Below are positions 1-7,926 of a stretch of DNA of 32,918 nucleotides, one piece after another. The notes under the pieces are model-generated. The model was not told where the DNA came from. It did no database searches and saw only the letters and a program-made list of their open reading frames with translations. A program made the position numbers and the translations under genes. Numbering within the stretch: the first letter of the stretch is position 1; every line of letters starts with the position of its first letter. The DNA is from Pseudomonadota bacterium (GTDB lineage Bacteria; Pseudomonadota; Alphaproteobacteria; Caulobacterales; Caulobacteraceae), in the NCBI GenBank assembly GCA_021808285.1, contig JAKBBV010000032.1, forward strand, positions 1 through 32,918, read 5' to 3'.

Positions 1-1531
1 GGCTGCGCAGTTGACCGAGCGCACCCTGGCGCGGCTCGGCCGCTGCAGGACGGGGATTGCGGAGCTCCGCGGCGCCGGTGAGGTAGAAATCGCGCCAGGG
101 CCCCGATTCCGACTGATAGCCCAACTGCTCAAGGGCATCCGCCTGGAGCTCCCGTGCGGCCGCGTTCTGAGGATCCGCGAACACAAGGTGGTTCACCAGT
201 TCCACCACCCAGCGATAGTCGCCATCGGCGAAGGCCGCCCGGGCCTTTTTCAGCAAGCTGTCTGGGCCGCCGGCGAGCGCCACATATCTTTGCCCCGCGG
301 CTTCGGGCGGGTGGGGGTTGAGGTGGGCGGGATTGCCGTCGAACCAACCAAGATAGCGCTGGTACACCGCCTTGGCGTTGTGGCTGAGCGTCCCATAATA
401 GCCGCGTGTGTGCCATTCAGCCCTAAGGGCCCGGGGCAGCTCCAGAACCTCGGCGATCTCGCTAGCGACCAGCCCGTGATTGGCCAGCCTCAGGCTCTGG
501 TCATGGATGAACTTGTAGAGATCGCGCTGCTGGCGAAGGAAGAGGTCGACGTCGTCCGCCCCCCAGCGTGGCCAATGGTGGCTGGCGAACATGACCTCGG
601 TACGGCCGCCGAACAGGCGGCGCGCCTCTTCGATGTAACGGCTCCAAGCCTTGGCGTCGCGGACCTGGGCGCCGCGCGGAGTGTAGAGATTATGTAGCTG
701 GCAGGAGCAGTTCTCGGCCATGCACAGCGCGCCATATCCGGGGAAATAGAAGTTCATCTCCGCTGGCGCCTCGGTGTCCGGCGTCACCTGGAAGATGATC
801 TCCACGCCGTCCAGGACGAGGCTCTCGCCGGTTCGAGCGATGGATCGGGTGGGAGGGACGAGGCTGACGGAGCCGAGCGAAACCGCCTTGCCGAGACCGC
901 AGTCCACATGACCTTGGGCATCTCGAGGCAAAAGCGACCCGTACATATAGGTTGCGCGCCGGCCCATGGCGTTTCCGGCCAGAACGTTCTCGTTCACGGC
1001 CGCCTGGAGAAAGCCCTCGGGCGCGACGATTGTGAGGCCCGAGGCGATATCTTCATCGCTGAGCACGCCCCGCACGCCGCCATAGTGGTCCACGTGGCTA
1101 TGGGTATAGATGACCCCGGTGACCGGCTTGTCGCCGCGATGCGACCTCATCAGGGCCAGGGCGGCGGCGGCGGACTCGGCCGAAATCAACGGGTCGATAA
1201 CGACATACCCGCGCTTGCCTTCGATGAAGGTGACATTGGAGAGGTCAAAGCCCCGGACCTGATAGACGCCGCGGGTGACCTCAAACAGACCATGCCGGGC
1301 ATTGAGCTTTGCCTGTCGCCACAGGCCCGGATGCACCGTGTCGGGGCCTTCGCCATCGAGGAAGCCATAGGTCGCCATCGACCAGGCGCCCGGAATGGTG
1401 GCGTCGGGGATCGTGCCCAGGAAGCCCTGGTCCGCCCGGGCGAAATCAGCCCCATCTTCGGGCGGCAGTCTGGTCGCATTCCGACTTTGCACCGTCCGGG
1501 TGGCGGCGGTCGCGGGCTTTCGGTCGCTCAT
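1..1531 (-). CDS. Alkyl sulfatase, SdsA/BDS1-type metallo-beta-lactamase fold (3' end cut by window edge)
   Basis: Hydrolyses linear primary alkyl sulfates such as SDS to alcohol and sulfate, using a two-zinc metallo-beta-lactamase site (family knowledge). About 510 residues are visible. Seen on the minus strand: the metal motif THSHVDHYGG, then AENCSC followed by LHNLYTPRGAQVRDA, then FASHHWPRWG, in the order expected for SdsA1/YjcS. Next comes a TPR-like, alanine-rich dimerisation region with ADGDYRWVVELVNHLVFADP. The C-terminal lipid-carrier domain lies off the window. The start ATG at 1529-1531 is preceded by GGGAG at a good distance. The N-terminus (MSDRKPATAATRT) has no hydrophobic signal, unlike secreted Pseudomonas SdsA1, so this copy is probably cytoplasmic. 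It diverges from the outer-membrane-like gene at 1675. The family call is secure; the natural substrate is not known. Confidence 0.9.
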   Translation of the reverse strand, partial: MSDRKPATAATRTVQSRNATRLPPEDGADFARADQGFLGTIPDATIPGAWSMATYGFLDGEGPDTVHPGLWRQAKLNARHGLFEVTRGVYQVRGFDLSNVTFIEGKRGYVVIDPLISAESAAAALALMRSHRGDKPVTGVIYTHSHVDHYGGVRGVLSDEDIASGLTIVAPEGFLQAAVNENVLAGNAMGRRATYMYGSLLPRDAQGHVDCGLGKAVSLGSVSLVPPTRSIARTGESLVLDGVEIIFQVTPDTEAPAEMNFYFPGYGALCMAENCSCQLHNLYTPRGAQVRDAKAWSRYIEEARRLFGGRTEVMFASHHWPRWGADDVDLFLRQQRDLYKFIHDQSLRLANHGLVASEIAEVLELPRALRAEWHTRGYYGTLSHNAKAVYQRYLGWFDGNPAHLNPHPPEAAGQRYVALAGGPDSLLKKARAAFADGDYRWVVELVNHLVFADPQNAAARELQADALEQLGYQSESGPWRDFYLTGAAELRNPRPAAAEPRQGALGQLRS

Positions 1532-1674
1532 GTTCCTCTCCCAGACCGCCGCGAACGCTCCAGGATCGCGGCTTTCTCTCTGATGGCGAGTGACTATATT
1601 GGGCCTCGCCCAAGACGCCAGCGAAGGCTGAGCCGGGGGACTCTGGCGAGCGCTTTCGCAGGACGGGAGGCGGA

Positions 1675-2460
1675 ATGAGACGCGGACGCGCTGTGGGGTT
1701 GGCGGGGCTTCTCGGTCTTGCCGTCTCGGCAGTCTCCGCTGGGGCCGCCTTCGCTCAAACGGATGAGATCCAGGTCTACAATGCGCAAATCGCACCTCCA
1801 GGGGTCCTGAACCTCACCCTTCACAACAACTATACGCCGGATGGGCGCCTAGAGCCGGACTTTCCGGGTGGGGTTACGCCCAACCACGCCTGGAACGGGG
1901 TCCCAGAGTTCGCCTACGGGGTGACCGATTGGTTCGAAGCCGGACTCTACCTCCCGCTCTACAGTCTCCCGTCGCCTGGTCATTTCGAGCTCGACGGGTT
2001 CAAGCTGCGAGCTCTCTTCGTGTCGCCTCACGCGGCGGATCGCACCTTCTTTTATGGGGTCAATTTCGAGTTCAGCTTCAACGAGGCCCATTGGGACCCT
2101 TACCGGTACACCTCGGAGATTCGCCCGATCGTGGGATGGCGGCTGGGTCGGTTCGACCTGACCCTCAATCCGATTCTCGACAATTCCTATACCGGCGTGA
2201 AGCGGCTCGACTTCGCACCGGAGAGCCGGATCGACTACAATTTCAATAGCCTATGGGCGACGGGCGTGGAGGAGTATGACGATTTTGGCCAGCTGAACAG
2301 CTTTGAGCCGCCACGCTTCCAGCAGCATCAGCTGTTCTGGGTGATCGACTATAATGGCCAGCCCGTGAATGTGGAGTTTGGCGCCGGGGTCGGCATGACC
2401 GCAAACACGGATGGTCTGGTTTTGAAACTCATCCTGTCGCGGGACCTGGCGAAGTTCTGA
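1675..2460 (+). CDS. Secreted, probably outer-membrane beta-barrel protein of unknown function
   Basis: 261 residues. The first 28 form a clear Sec signal peptide: MRRGR, then a hydrophobic stretch, then a cleavage-like GAAFAQ. The rest alternates short polar and aromatic-rich strands, with many Tyr, Phe, Asn and Asp, for example FFYGVNFEFSFNEAHWD. It ends on KLILSRDLAKF, close to the terminal aromatic typical of outer-membrane barrels. The pattern resembles porin-like, MetA-type phenol-pathway channel proteins, but I recognise no specific family. The ATG follows GGACGGGAGGCGGA, a good ribosome-binding site. It diverges from the alkyl sulfatase across 143 bp, so shared regulation and a role in passage of amphiphiles are possible but unproven. 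Its stop codon is part of the tandem duplication that follows. Confidence 0.7.
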   Translation: MRRGRAVGLAGLLGLAVSAVSAGAAFAQTDEIQVYNAQIAPPGVLNLTLHNNYTPDGRLEPDFPGGVTPNHAWNGVPEFAYGVTDWFEAGLYLPLYSLPSPGHFELDGFKLRALFVSPHAADRTFFYGVNFEFSFNEAHWDPYRYTSEIRPIVGWRLGRFDLTLNPILDNSYTGVKRLDFAPESRIDYNFNSLWATGVEEYDDFGQLNSFEPPRFQQHQLFWVIDYNGQPVNVEFGAGVGMTANTDGLVLKLILSRDLAKF

Positions 2461-2518
2461 TGTTGCACTGAGCGACGCCGGAGCGACCTGATGTTGCACT
2501 GAGCGACGCCGGAGCGAC
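2458..2518. repeat. Perfect tandem duplication, 31-bp period
   Basis: The 30-base unit beginning TGATGTTGCACTGAGCGACG and ending CCGGAGCGAC occurs twice without a mismatch, at 2458-2487 and 2489-2518, separated by a single C. The first three bases are the stop codon of the outer-membrane-like gene. It lies in the 179-bp gap before rsmI, where I see no other gene. Identity between the copies suggests recent slippage duplication or a selected element. Confidence 0.95.
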
Positions 2519-2639
2519 AAGGGGCCTTGCCGCAGGTCGCCGCCCCTGGGATGGTCTAAGCACCAGTCGGGGCCCACGGCGTTTCGACGATATTTTGCAA
2601 CGGCGCCAAAGGCCTCTGCGGCGTCGATGAGACGACTCC

Positions 2640-3575
2640 ATGCTCCATCGCCCGCGCGCCGTCCGGCGTGATCTCGCCACCGAACCCCGTCGCCCAACGC
2701 GCGACGAACGGGCGACATCGGACCCAGGCCGCGTCGAGCCGAGAGACCTCGCGCCGGGTCTCTACATCGTCGCGACACCCATCGGGAACCTACGCGACAT
2801 CACGCTTCGGGCGTTGGATGTATTGCAACGCGTCGACCTCGTTCTCTGCGAGGACACCCGCATGGGAGCGAAGCTGCTCTCCGCTCATGGTCTGCGGGCG
2901 CGTCTGGAGCGTTATGACGAACATGCCGCGGCGCGCGTCCGGCCGGAGATTCTCCGTCGACTTGGGGTTGGCGAGCGCATCGCTCTGACCTCGGACGCGG
3001 GAACGCCCCTGGTGTCCGATCCGGGCTATCGTCTGGTCAGGGAGGCGGCGGAGGCCGGAATCCCGGTGTTTCCTATACCTGGGCCCTCGGCTCTTCTGGC
3101 GGGTCTGACCGTGTCGGGTCTGCCCACCGATCGTTTCATGTTCGTGGGCTTTCTGCCGACCAAGTCCGCCGCCCGGCGGCGAGTGCTGGAGGACGTCGCG
3201 AGCGCATCGGCGACCCTGATCTTCTTCGAGACGGGTCCGCGCCTGGCGGAGTGTCTCAGTGATATGGCGACTGCGCTCGGCCGCCGAGAGGCGGCGGTGG
3301 CCCGTGAGCTGACCAAGCTCCATGAGACGGTCGTTCGGGGGCCGTTGGATCTTCTGGCCGCCGATCCGCGGCTCCAGGGGCCCAAGGGAGAGATCGTGAT
3401 CATCGTTGGGCCTCCGGCGGCGACGAAGATCGACATCGCCGATGTTGGGCCTGTTCTGGAAGAAGCTGTCGCAAGGCTTGGGTTGTCCGCCGGCGCGGCC
3501 GAGGTCGCGCGCGCCACCGGACTGTCCCGCCGGGAGCTCTACGCTCAGGCCTTGAAACGAGATCCGCGGGGATGA
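2640..3575 (+). CDS. rsmI: 16S rRNA (cytidine-1402-2'-O)-methyltransferase
   Basis: RsmI transfers a methyl group from SAM to the 2'-O of C1402 in the ribosomal decoding centre (family knowledge). Its tetrapyrrole-methylase fold is recognisable from LYIVATPIGNLRDITLRAL at about 41-59, CEDTR at 70-74, the SAM-site loop LTSDAGTPLVSDPGY at about 116-130 and IPGPSALLAGL near 146. At 311 residues it is about 25 longer than the E. coli enzyme, because of a charged, probably disordered N-terminus before residue 39. ATG 2640 is the upstream start and a shorter protein is possible. It overlaps yraN by ATGA, so the two are translationally coupled. In many proteobacteria an LpoA-like gene lies beside rsmI; here that position holds the outer-membrane-like gene. 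Confidence 0.95.
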   Translation: MLHRPRAVRRDLATEPRRPTRDERATSDPGRVEPRDLAPGLYIVATPIGNLRDITLRALDVLQRVDLVLCEDTRMGAKLLSAHGLRARLERYDEHAAARVRPEILRRLGVGERIALTSDAGTPLVSDPGYRLVREAAEAGIPVFPIPGPSALLAGLTVSGLPTDRFMFVGFLPTKSAARRRVLEDVASASATLIFFETGPRLAECLSDMATALGRREAAVARELTKLHETVVRGPLDLLAADPRLQGPKGEIVIIVGPPAATKIDIADVGPVLEEAVARLGLSAGAAEVARATGLSRRELYAQALKRDPRG

Positions 3576-3952
3576 AGATCCGGTCAATCCGCGCCAGCCG
3601 CGGCGCGAAGGCGCGGCGCACCGGACGACGGGCCGAGTGGTGGTGCGCATTATGGCTGATGGCGCAGGGATATCGGCTTCTGGGCTTTCGGCTCCGCACC
3701 CCTCAAGGGGAGATCGATATCCTCGCGGTCCGCTCCGGGGTCGTGGCGGTCATTGAGGTCAAGCGCCGTCGCACTCTCGATGAGGCGCTTGAAGCTGTGG
3801 GCTCGGCCCAGAGGCGCCGCTTGATCGCGGCGGCGGGTCGCCTTTCGGCGCGCCGGCCCGATCTCGCTCACATGCCGATCCGCCTCGATCTCATCGCCCT
3901 CGCGCCGGGAAGACTTCCCCGCCATATAGCCGATGCGTGGCGTGACGCCTGA
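3572..3952 (+). CDS. yraN: YraN family protein (UPF0102), nuclease-fold, function unsettled
   Basis: 126 residues. The family has a restriction-endonuclease-like core. Visible elements are RRTGRRAEWWCALWL with the conserved Glu, then the split active-site signature GEIDILAVRSGVVAVIEVK (Asp and E-x-K) at about 46-64, then RRRL and PIRLDLIAL. The basic N-terminus (KIRSIRASRGAKARRTGRR) would favour nucleic-acid contact. A four-base ATGA overlap couples it to rsmI, and gshB follows after 30 nt. The physiological substrate of YraN proteins is not firmly established; a role in DNA processing is suspected from the fold only. Confidence 0.93.
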   Translation: MKIRSIRASRGAKARRTGRRAEWWCALWLMAQGYRLLGFRLRTPQGEIDILAVRSGVVAVIEVKRRRTLDEALEAVGSAQRRRLIAAAGRLSARRPDLAHMPIRLDLIALAPGRLPRHIADAWRDA

Positions 3953-3982
3953 ACAGGCGGCGTCGAACACAAAGGGCCCGAT

Positions 3983-4930
3983 ATGCCGCTTAGCATCGCC
4001 GTCCAGATGGACCCCCTCGAGGGGATCAATCCGGAGACTGACACGACCTTCCTTCTGATGATGGCGGCTCAGGCCCGAGGCCATGGCCTGTGGGTCTATC
4101 AACCTGAGACTTTGGCCCTTGATGGCGGACAGGTTTTTGCTCGGGGCCGATCGGCGAGCGTCCGAGTTGAACCTGGAAGCCACTGTACGCTGGGGCCCCT
4201 GGAGGTGCGAGCGCTGGCGGAAATGGATGTGGTGCTGATGCGCCAGGACCCGCCGTTCGACATGGCCTACATCACCGCAGCTCACTTCCTTGAGCGAATT
4301 CACCCAAAGACGCTCGTGGTCAATGACCCGGCGGAGGTGCGCAATGCGCCCGAGAAGATCCTCGCCACCGATTTTCCTGACCTTCAGCCGCCGACGCTGA
4401 TCACTCGCGATGTCGAAGCGATCCATGCCTTTCGCGAAGTCCACGGAGATATGGTCCTCAAGCCCCTCTACGGCGGCGCAGGCTCGGGCGTGGTCCGACT
4501 CAAGCCGGATGATCCCAATCTCGACGCGCTGCTGGAGCTCCACGCCATGATCGGCCGCGAGGCGGTGATCGCGCAGAAGTTCATTCCGGCGGTTTCGGCC
4601 GGAGACAAACGAATCCTGCTCGTCGATGGAGAGCCGGTGGGGGCGATCAATCGCATTCCCGGGGCGGGACAGGTGCGCTCAAATCTCGCCAGAGGCGGCC
4701 GCGCCGAGGCGGTCGGCCTCACCTCTCGGGACCTGGAGATCTGCGGCAGAATCGGACCAGAGCTGCGGCGCCGGGGCCTGCTGTTCGTCGGCATCGACGT
4801 GATCGGCGACTATCTCACCGAGATCAATGTGACCTCGCCCACCGGCGCCCAGCAGTTGAAGCGGTTCGGCGGGCCGGATGCAGCGGCGATTCTCTGGGAC
4901 CGAATCGAGGCCATACGCGCGGCGAGGTGA
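3983..4930 (+). CDS. gshB: Glutathione synthase
   Basis: ATP-grasp ligase that joins glycine to gamma-glutamylcysteine, the second step of glutathione synthesis in the cytoplasm. At 315 residues it matches the bacterial enzyme. Motifs in order: [15 protein letters not shown] (9-23), [25 protein letters not shown] (ATP-binding lysine and glycine loop), [19 protein letters not shown], and [21 protein letters not shown] (Mg-binding Glu and Asn). AAGGG lies 7 nt before the ATG. It follows yraN by 30 nt and precedes comM, in the same direction, so it is probably part of one transcript. gshA is not in the window. Confidence 0.97.
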   Translation: MPLSIAVQMDPLEGINPETDTTFLLMMAAQARGHGLWVYQPETLALDGGQVFARGRSASVRVEPGSHCTLGPLEVRALAEMDVVLMRQDPPFDMAYITAAHFLERIHPKTLVVNDPAEVRNAPEKILATDFPDLQPPTLITRDVEAIHAFREVHGDMVLKPLYGGAGSGVVRLKPDDPNLDALLELHAMIGREAVIAQKFIPAVSAGDKRILLVDGEPVGAINRIPGAGQVRSNLARGGRAEAVGLTSRDLEICGRIGPELRRRGLLFVGIDVIGDYLTEINVTSPTGAQQLKRFGGPDAAAILWDRIEAIRAAR

Positions 4931-4992
4931 GGGGTTCCTCTTTTGTTCTTGAATGCGGACTCTCTCCAGGTCATTGTGCCCCCTGGATTTGC

Positions 4993-4999
4993 GAGAGGA
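4993..4999 (+). promoter_or_regulatory. Ribosome-binding site deciding the comM/yifB start
   Basis: GAGAGGA lies 6 nt upstream of an in-frame TTG at 5006. The protein from that TTG begins MAARVTSLAFEG, which matches the usual YifB/ComM N-terminus. A longer frame from TTG 4943 would add 21 residues not typical of the family. It also has a weaker purine tract upstream (GAGGGG), so it is not fully excluded. Confidence 0.6.
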
Positions 5000-5005
5000 C
5001 GGGTC

Positions 5006-6610
5006 TTGGCGGCGCGGGTGACCAGTCTGGCCTTCGAGGGGGTTGAAGCGCGACGGGTGGATGTCGAGGTCCAGCGCATTGCCGCCGGCCAGTCGGCCTT
5101 CGTCGTGGTCGGTCTGGCGGACAAGGCGGTGGGCGAGGCGCGGGAGCGGGTCCGGGCCGCATTCGCGGGCCTCGGCCTGGCCCTTCCGGTGGGGCGCGTC
5201 GTAGCCAATCTATCGCCAGCCGACCTTCCCAAGGAGGGGAATCACTTCGACCTGCCGATCGCCCTGGCGCTGCTTTGCGCCATGGGCGTCATCACTCAGG
5301 ATGCCCTCGAGGGTTGGGCGGCGGTCGGCGAACTCAAACTCGACGGAGAGATCGCGTCCGTGGCGGGAGTTCTCCCCGCGGCGATGGCTGCGGGGGCCAT
5401 GGGTCTTGGCCTGATCTGCCCTGAGGCCTGCGGGCCGGAGGCCGCCTGGGCGGGCCAGACGCGAATTCTCGCTCCGCGTTCGCTCATCGCCATCGTCAAC
5501 CATTTCCGGGGATCACAGACCCTCATCCCGCCGGCGCCGGGTCAGATGCTTGAACGGACTGATGTTCTCGACCTTCGGGACGTCAAGGGTCAGGAGAACG
5601 CCAAACGCGCCCTGGAGATCGCGGCGGCGGGCGGTCACAACCTTCTCTATGTCGGCCCGCCCGGATCAGGAAAGTCGATGCTCGCCCAACGCCTCCCGGG
5701 CCTCCTGCCGCCTATGACCTCGGAGGAGGTTCTCGAGACCTCTCTGGTCCACTCGATTGCCGGCCTGCTTGCCCGCGGCGCTCTGACCCGGGCTCGCCCG
5801 TTCCGGGCTCCTCACCACTCCGCCAGCATGGCGGCCCTGACCGGCGGCGGTGCGCGCGCCAAACCTGGCGAGGTCTCTTTGGCGCATAATGGCGTGCTCT
5901 TCCTTGATGAGCTCCCCGAATTCGCTCCCCAGGCGCTCGATGCCTTGAGACAGCCGCTGGAGACCGGCGAAGTCGTCGTGGCGCGCGCCAACGCCCATGT
6001 CCGCTATCCGGCTCAGACCCAGTTGGTCGCGGCGATGAATCCCTGCCGCTGCGGCCTGGGTGGAGACGGGCGGGGGGCCTGCGGGAAGGCGCCAAGGTGC
6101 CAGCAGACCTATCAGGGCCGGCTCTCCGGCCCCCTGCTTGACCGCATCGACCTGGCGGTGGACGTTCCGGCGGTGACCCCGGCGGATCTCTCCCTGCCCG
6201 CACCCATGGAGGGAACGGCCGAGGCGGCGCGGCGGGTTGCGGCGGCGCGTGAGCAGGCGGCGGAGCGGGCCCGTCGCGCCGGTCCGGGGGCCGCTCACCT
6301 GAATGCGCGGGCCCAGGGGGCCTGGCTGGAGACAATCGCGCGACTGGATGAGGCCGGCGCCTCCCTGCTAAAGCGCGCGGCCGAGGTTCATGGGCTCACG
6401 GCCCGGGGATGGACCCGAACCCTGCGCCTCGCGCGGACGATAGCCGATCTTGAAGGCGCCGAGGGCGTTCGTCGGGTCCATGTCGCTGAAGCGTTGGTCT
6501 ACAGGCGCGCCGCGCCCGCCCAGGCGCCGATGCCCCGAGCCGCCGGTCCGCTATCCCGCTTTCCGCTGCGCCCAGTCCTGCGAGGACGGCCGGAGGCCCC
6601 CGGTCCTTGA
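5006..6610 (+). CDS. comM: YifB/ComM family AAA+ ATPase with Mg-chelatase-like domain
   Basis: About 534 residues from TTG 5006. ComM is a hexameric helicase promoting branch migration during natural transformation; many carriers are not known to be competent, so its role here is open. Domain order: an N-terminal Lon/ChlI-type domain (RVTSLAFEG, then VVGLADKAVGEARERVRAA, ANLSPADLPKEGNHFDLPIAL), a Walker A GPPGSGKSM at about 217-225, RPFRAPHHSAS, Walker B LFLDELPEF, a Cys-rich insertion (MNPCRCGLGGDGRGACGKAP with a further Cys), then the arginine-rich sensor GRLSGPLLDRIDL and a C-terminal helical lid. It follows gshB closely, and its stop overlaps the dinB start (TTGA), tying it to a translesion polymerase. 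Confidence 0.93.
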   Translation: MAARVTSLAFEGVEARRVDVEVQRIAAGQSAFVVVGLADKAVGEARERVRAAFAGLGLALPVGRVVANLSPADLPKEGNHFDLPIALALLCAMGVITQDALEGWAAVGELKLDGEIASVAGVLPAAMAAGAMGLGLICPEACGPEAAWAGQTRILAPRSLIAIVNHFRGSQTLIPPAPGQMLERTDVLDLRDVKGQENAKRALEIAAAGGHNLLYVGPPGSGKSMLAQRLPGLLPPMTSEEVLETSLVHSIAGLLARGALTRARPFRAPHHSASMAALTGGGARAKPGEVSLAHNGVLFLDELPEFAPQALDALRQPLETGEVVVARANAHVRYPAQTQLVAAMNPCRCGLGGDGRGACGKAPRCQQTYQGRLSGPLLDRIDLAVDVPAVTPADLSLPAPMEGTAEAARRVAAAREQAAERARRAGPGAAHLNARAQGAWLETIARLDEAGASLLKRAAEVHGLTARGWTRTLRLARTIADLEGAEGVRRVHVAEALVYRRAAPAQAPMPRAAGPLSRFPLRPVLRGRPEAPGP

Positions 6611-7749
6611 TCGAGGCGGCCCCGCTTGAGCCGGGCCTCGCCGAGGCTGCCTCGGCCTTTGCCGCGGCTCCGCCGCCGAGCGCGATCAGGAAGATCATCC
6701 ATGTGGACATGGACGCCTTTTATGCATCGGTGGAACAGAGAGATGACCCGACCCTGAAGGGGCGCCCAGTGGCGGTCGGACATGGGGCTGCGCGGGGCGT
6801 GGTCGCGGCAGCCAGCTATGAAGCCCGCGCGTTCGGCGTGCGTTCAGCCATGCCCTCGACGACGGCTCTTCGGCTTTGTCCCCACCTGGTCTTCGTTCGC
6901 CCGCGCTTCGAGGTCTATCGGGCAGTGTCGCGACACATTCATCTGATCTTCGCCGACTACACCGATCTCATTGAGCCGCTATCCCTGGACGAAGCCTATC
7001 TGGACGTGACCCGCAACACGCGCCGCCTGGCCTCGGCAAGCGACACGGCGCAGGAGATTCGCGCCCGAATTCTGAGCGCCACCGGCCTGACAGCCTCGGC
7101 TGGCGTCTCGTACAACAAGCTCCTGGCCAAACTCGGCTCAGACATGCGCAAACCCAACGGACAATATGTCATTCCCCCGGAGGCGGGCCCGGGCTTCATC
7201 GCGACGCTTCCGGTGGAGCGCCTGCCTGGCGTGGGGCCGGTGACGGCGGCGAAGATGCGCGCCCTGGGTCTTGTGGTGGCCGCAGATCTCAGAGACCGGG
7301 ACGCGACTTGGCTCTCCGACCGCTTCGGCAAGATGGGCGCGGCGTTCCACCGGATGGCGTTTGCTGAGGACGATCGGCCGGTCCGTCCGGACCGAGAGCG
7401 GAAATCGGCGGGCTCGGAGACCACGCTGCGAACCGACCTTAGCTCAGCGGACGCGATCGAGACAGTGATGACCAGGATGGCGGACGATGTCTGGGCGTGG
7501 CGCGAGAAGCATCAGGCCCTGGCGCGGACCGTGACGGTGAAACTCAAGTTCGCCGACTTCCGCATCGCGACGCGAAGTCGGACATTGGCTCAACCCGTCA
7601 CCGATCGGGCGATGTTTGACGAAACCTGCAGGGAGCTGTTGCACAGGTTGATGCCGCCTGAAAAAGGCGTGCGACTGGTCGGCGTCTCGTTGCAAGGGTT
7701 CGCGGATGAAGCGGCTCAAGCCGGACCGCAACTGGCCCTGCCCTTCTAG
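6607..7749 (+). CDS. dinB: DNA polymerase IV, Y-family
   Basis: Error-prone polymerase for translesion synthesis, 380 residues. Catalytic acidic residues are visible in HVDMDAFYASVE (Asp34 and Asp36) and SLDEAYLDVT (Asp128, Glu129), with Tyr39 as the likely steric gate. Thumb-region helix-hairpin-helix motifs are LPGVGPVTAAKMRALG, and the little finger domain follows. The C-terminus QLALPF fits a beta-clamp-binding peptide. TTG at 6607 is the only start-like codon before the catalytic core, so the protein carries a 28-residue alanine/proline-rich extension. TTGA overlap with comM implies coupled translation. I found no LexA-type GTTC-N7-GTTC site directly upstream. Confidence 0.95.
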   Translation: MIEAAPLEPGLAEAASAFAAAPPPSAIRKIIHVDMDAFYASVEQRDDPTLKGRPVAVGHGAARGVVAAASYEARAFGVRSAMPSTTALRLCPHLVFVRPRFEVYRAVSRHIHLIFADYTDLIEPLSLDEAYLDVTRNTRRLASASDTAQEIRARILSATGLTASAGVSYNKLLAKLGSDMRKPNGQYVIPPEAGPGFIATLPVERLPGVGPVTAAKMRALGLVVAADLRDRDATWLSDRFGKMGAAFHRMAFAEDDRPVRPDRERKSAGSETTLRTDLSSADAIETVMTRMADDVWAWREKHQALARTVTVKLKFADFRIATRSRTLAQPVTDRAMFDETCRELLHRLMPPEKGVRLVGVSLQGFADEAAQAGPQLALPF

Positions 7750-7797
7750 CGACCCACCCGGCGAAGCAATCTGCTCTCGCGAGGAATGCGACGTGAT

Positions 7798-7868
7798 CCC
7801 CCCCTCGCCTTGAGCAGGGGGCGCGGCCGTCAGGCTCTCCCCCGCGTCGCCGGAAGCGCGGGTGGGGG
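7798..7868. repeat. GC-rich inverted repeats between dinB and fbp
   Basis: The gap holds runs of C and G that can pair in two ways: C7 at 7798-7804 with GGGGG at 7817-7821, and CCCCCGCG at 7839-7846 with CGCGGGTGGGGG at 7857-7868 (one unpaired T). It could end the dinB transcript or be a dispersed extragenic palindrome. No U-tract follows, so intrinsic termination would be weak. Confidence 0.35.
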
Positions 7869-7926
7869 TGCGACGACGGATGAAAGCAGGTATCGTCCGG
7901 CGCATTGATCGGTCAGAGGAGAACGT

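Noticed and set aside
908-1678. 256-codon plus-strand open frame opposite the alkyl sulfatase
   Set aside because: The minus-strand frame carries THSHVDHYGG and other family motifs; the plus-strand reading is its shadow.
2251-2778. 175-codon minus-strand frame across the 3' end of the outer-membrane-like gene and the rsmI start
   Set aside because: It overlaps two supported genes, has Arg-rich shadow-like composition and no ribosome-binding site.
6480-6610. LexA operator upstream of dinB
   Set aside because: No GTTC-N7-GTTC spacing was found near the dinB start; dinB appears to be transcribed from the upstream unit.
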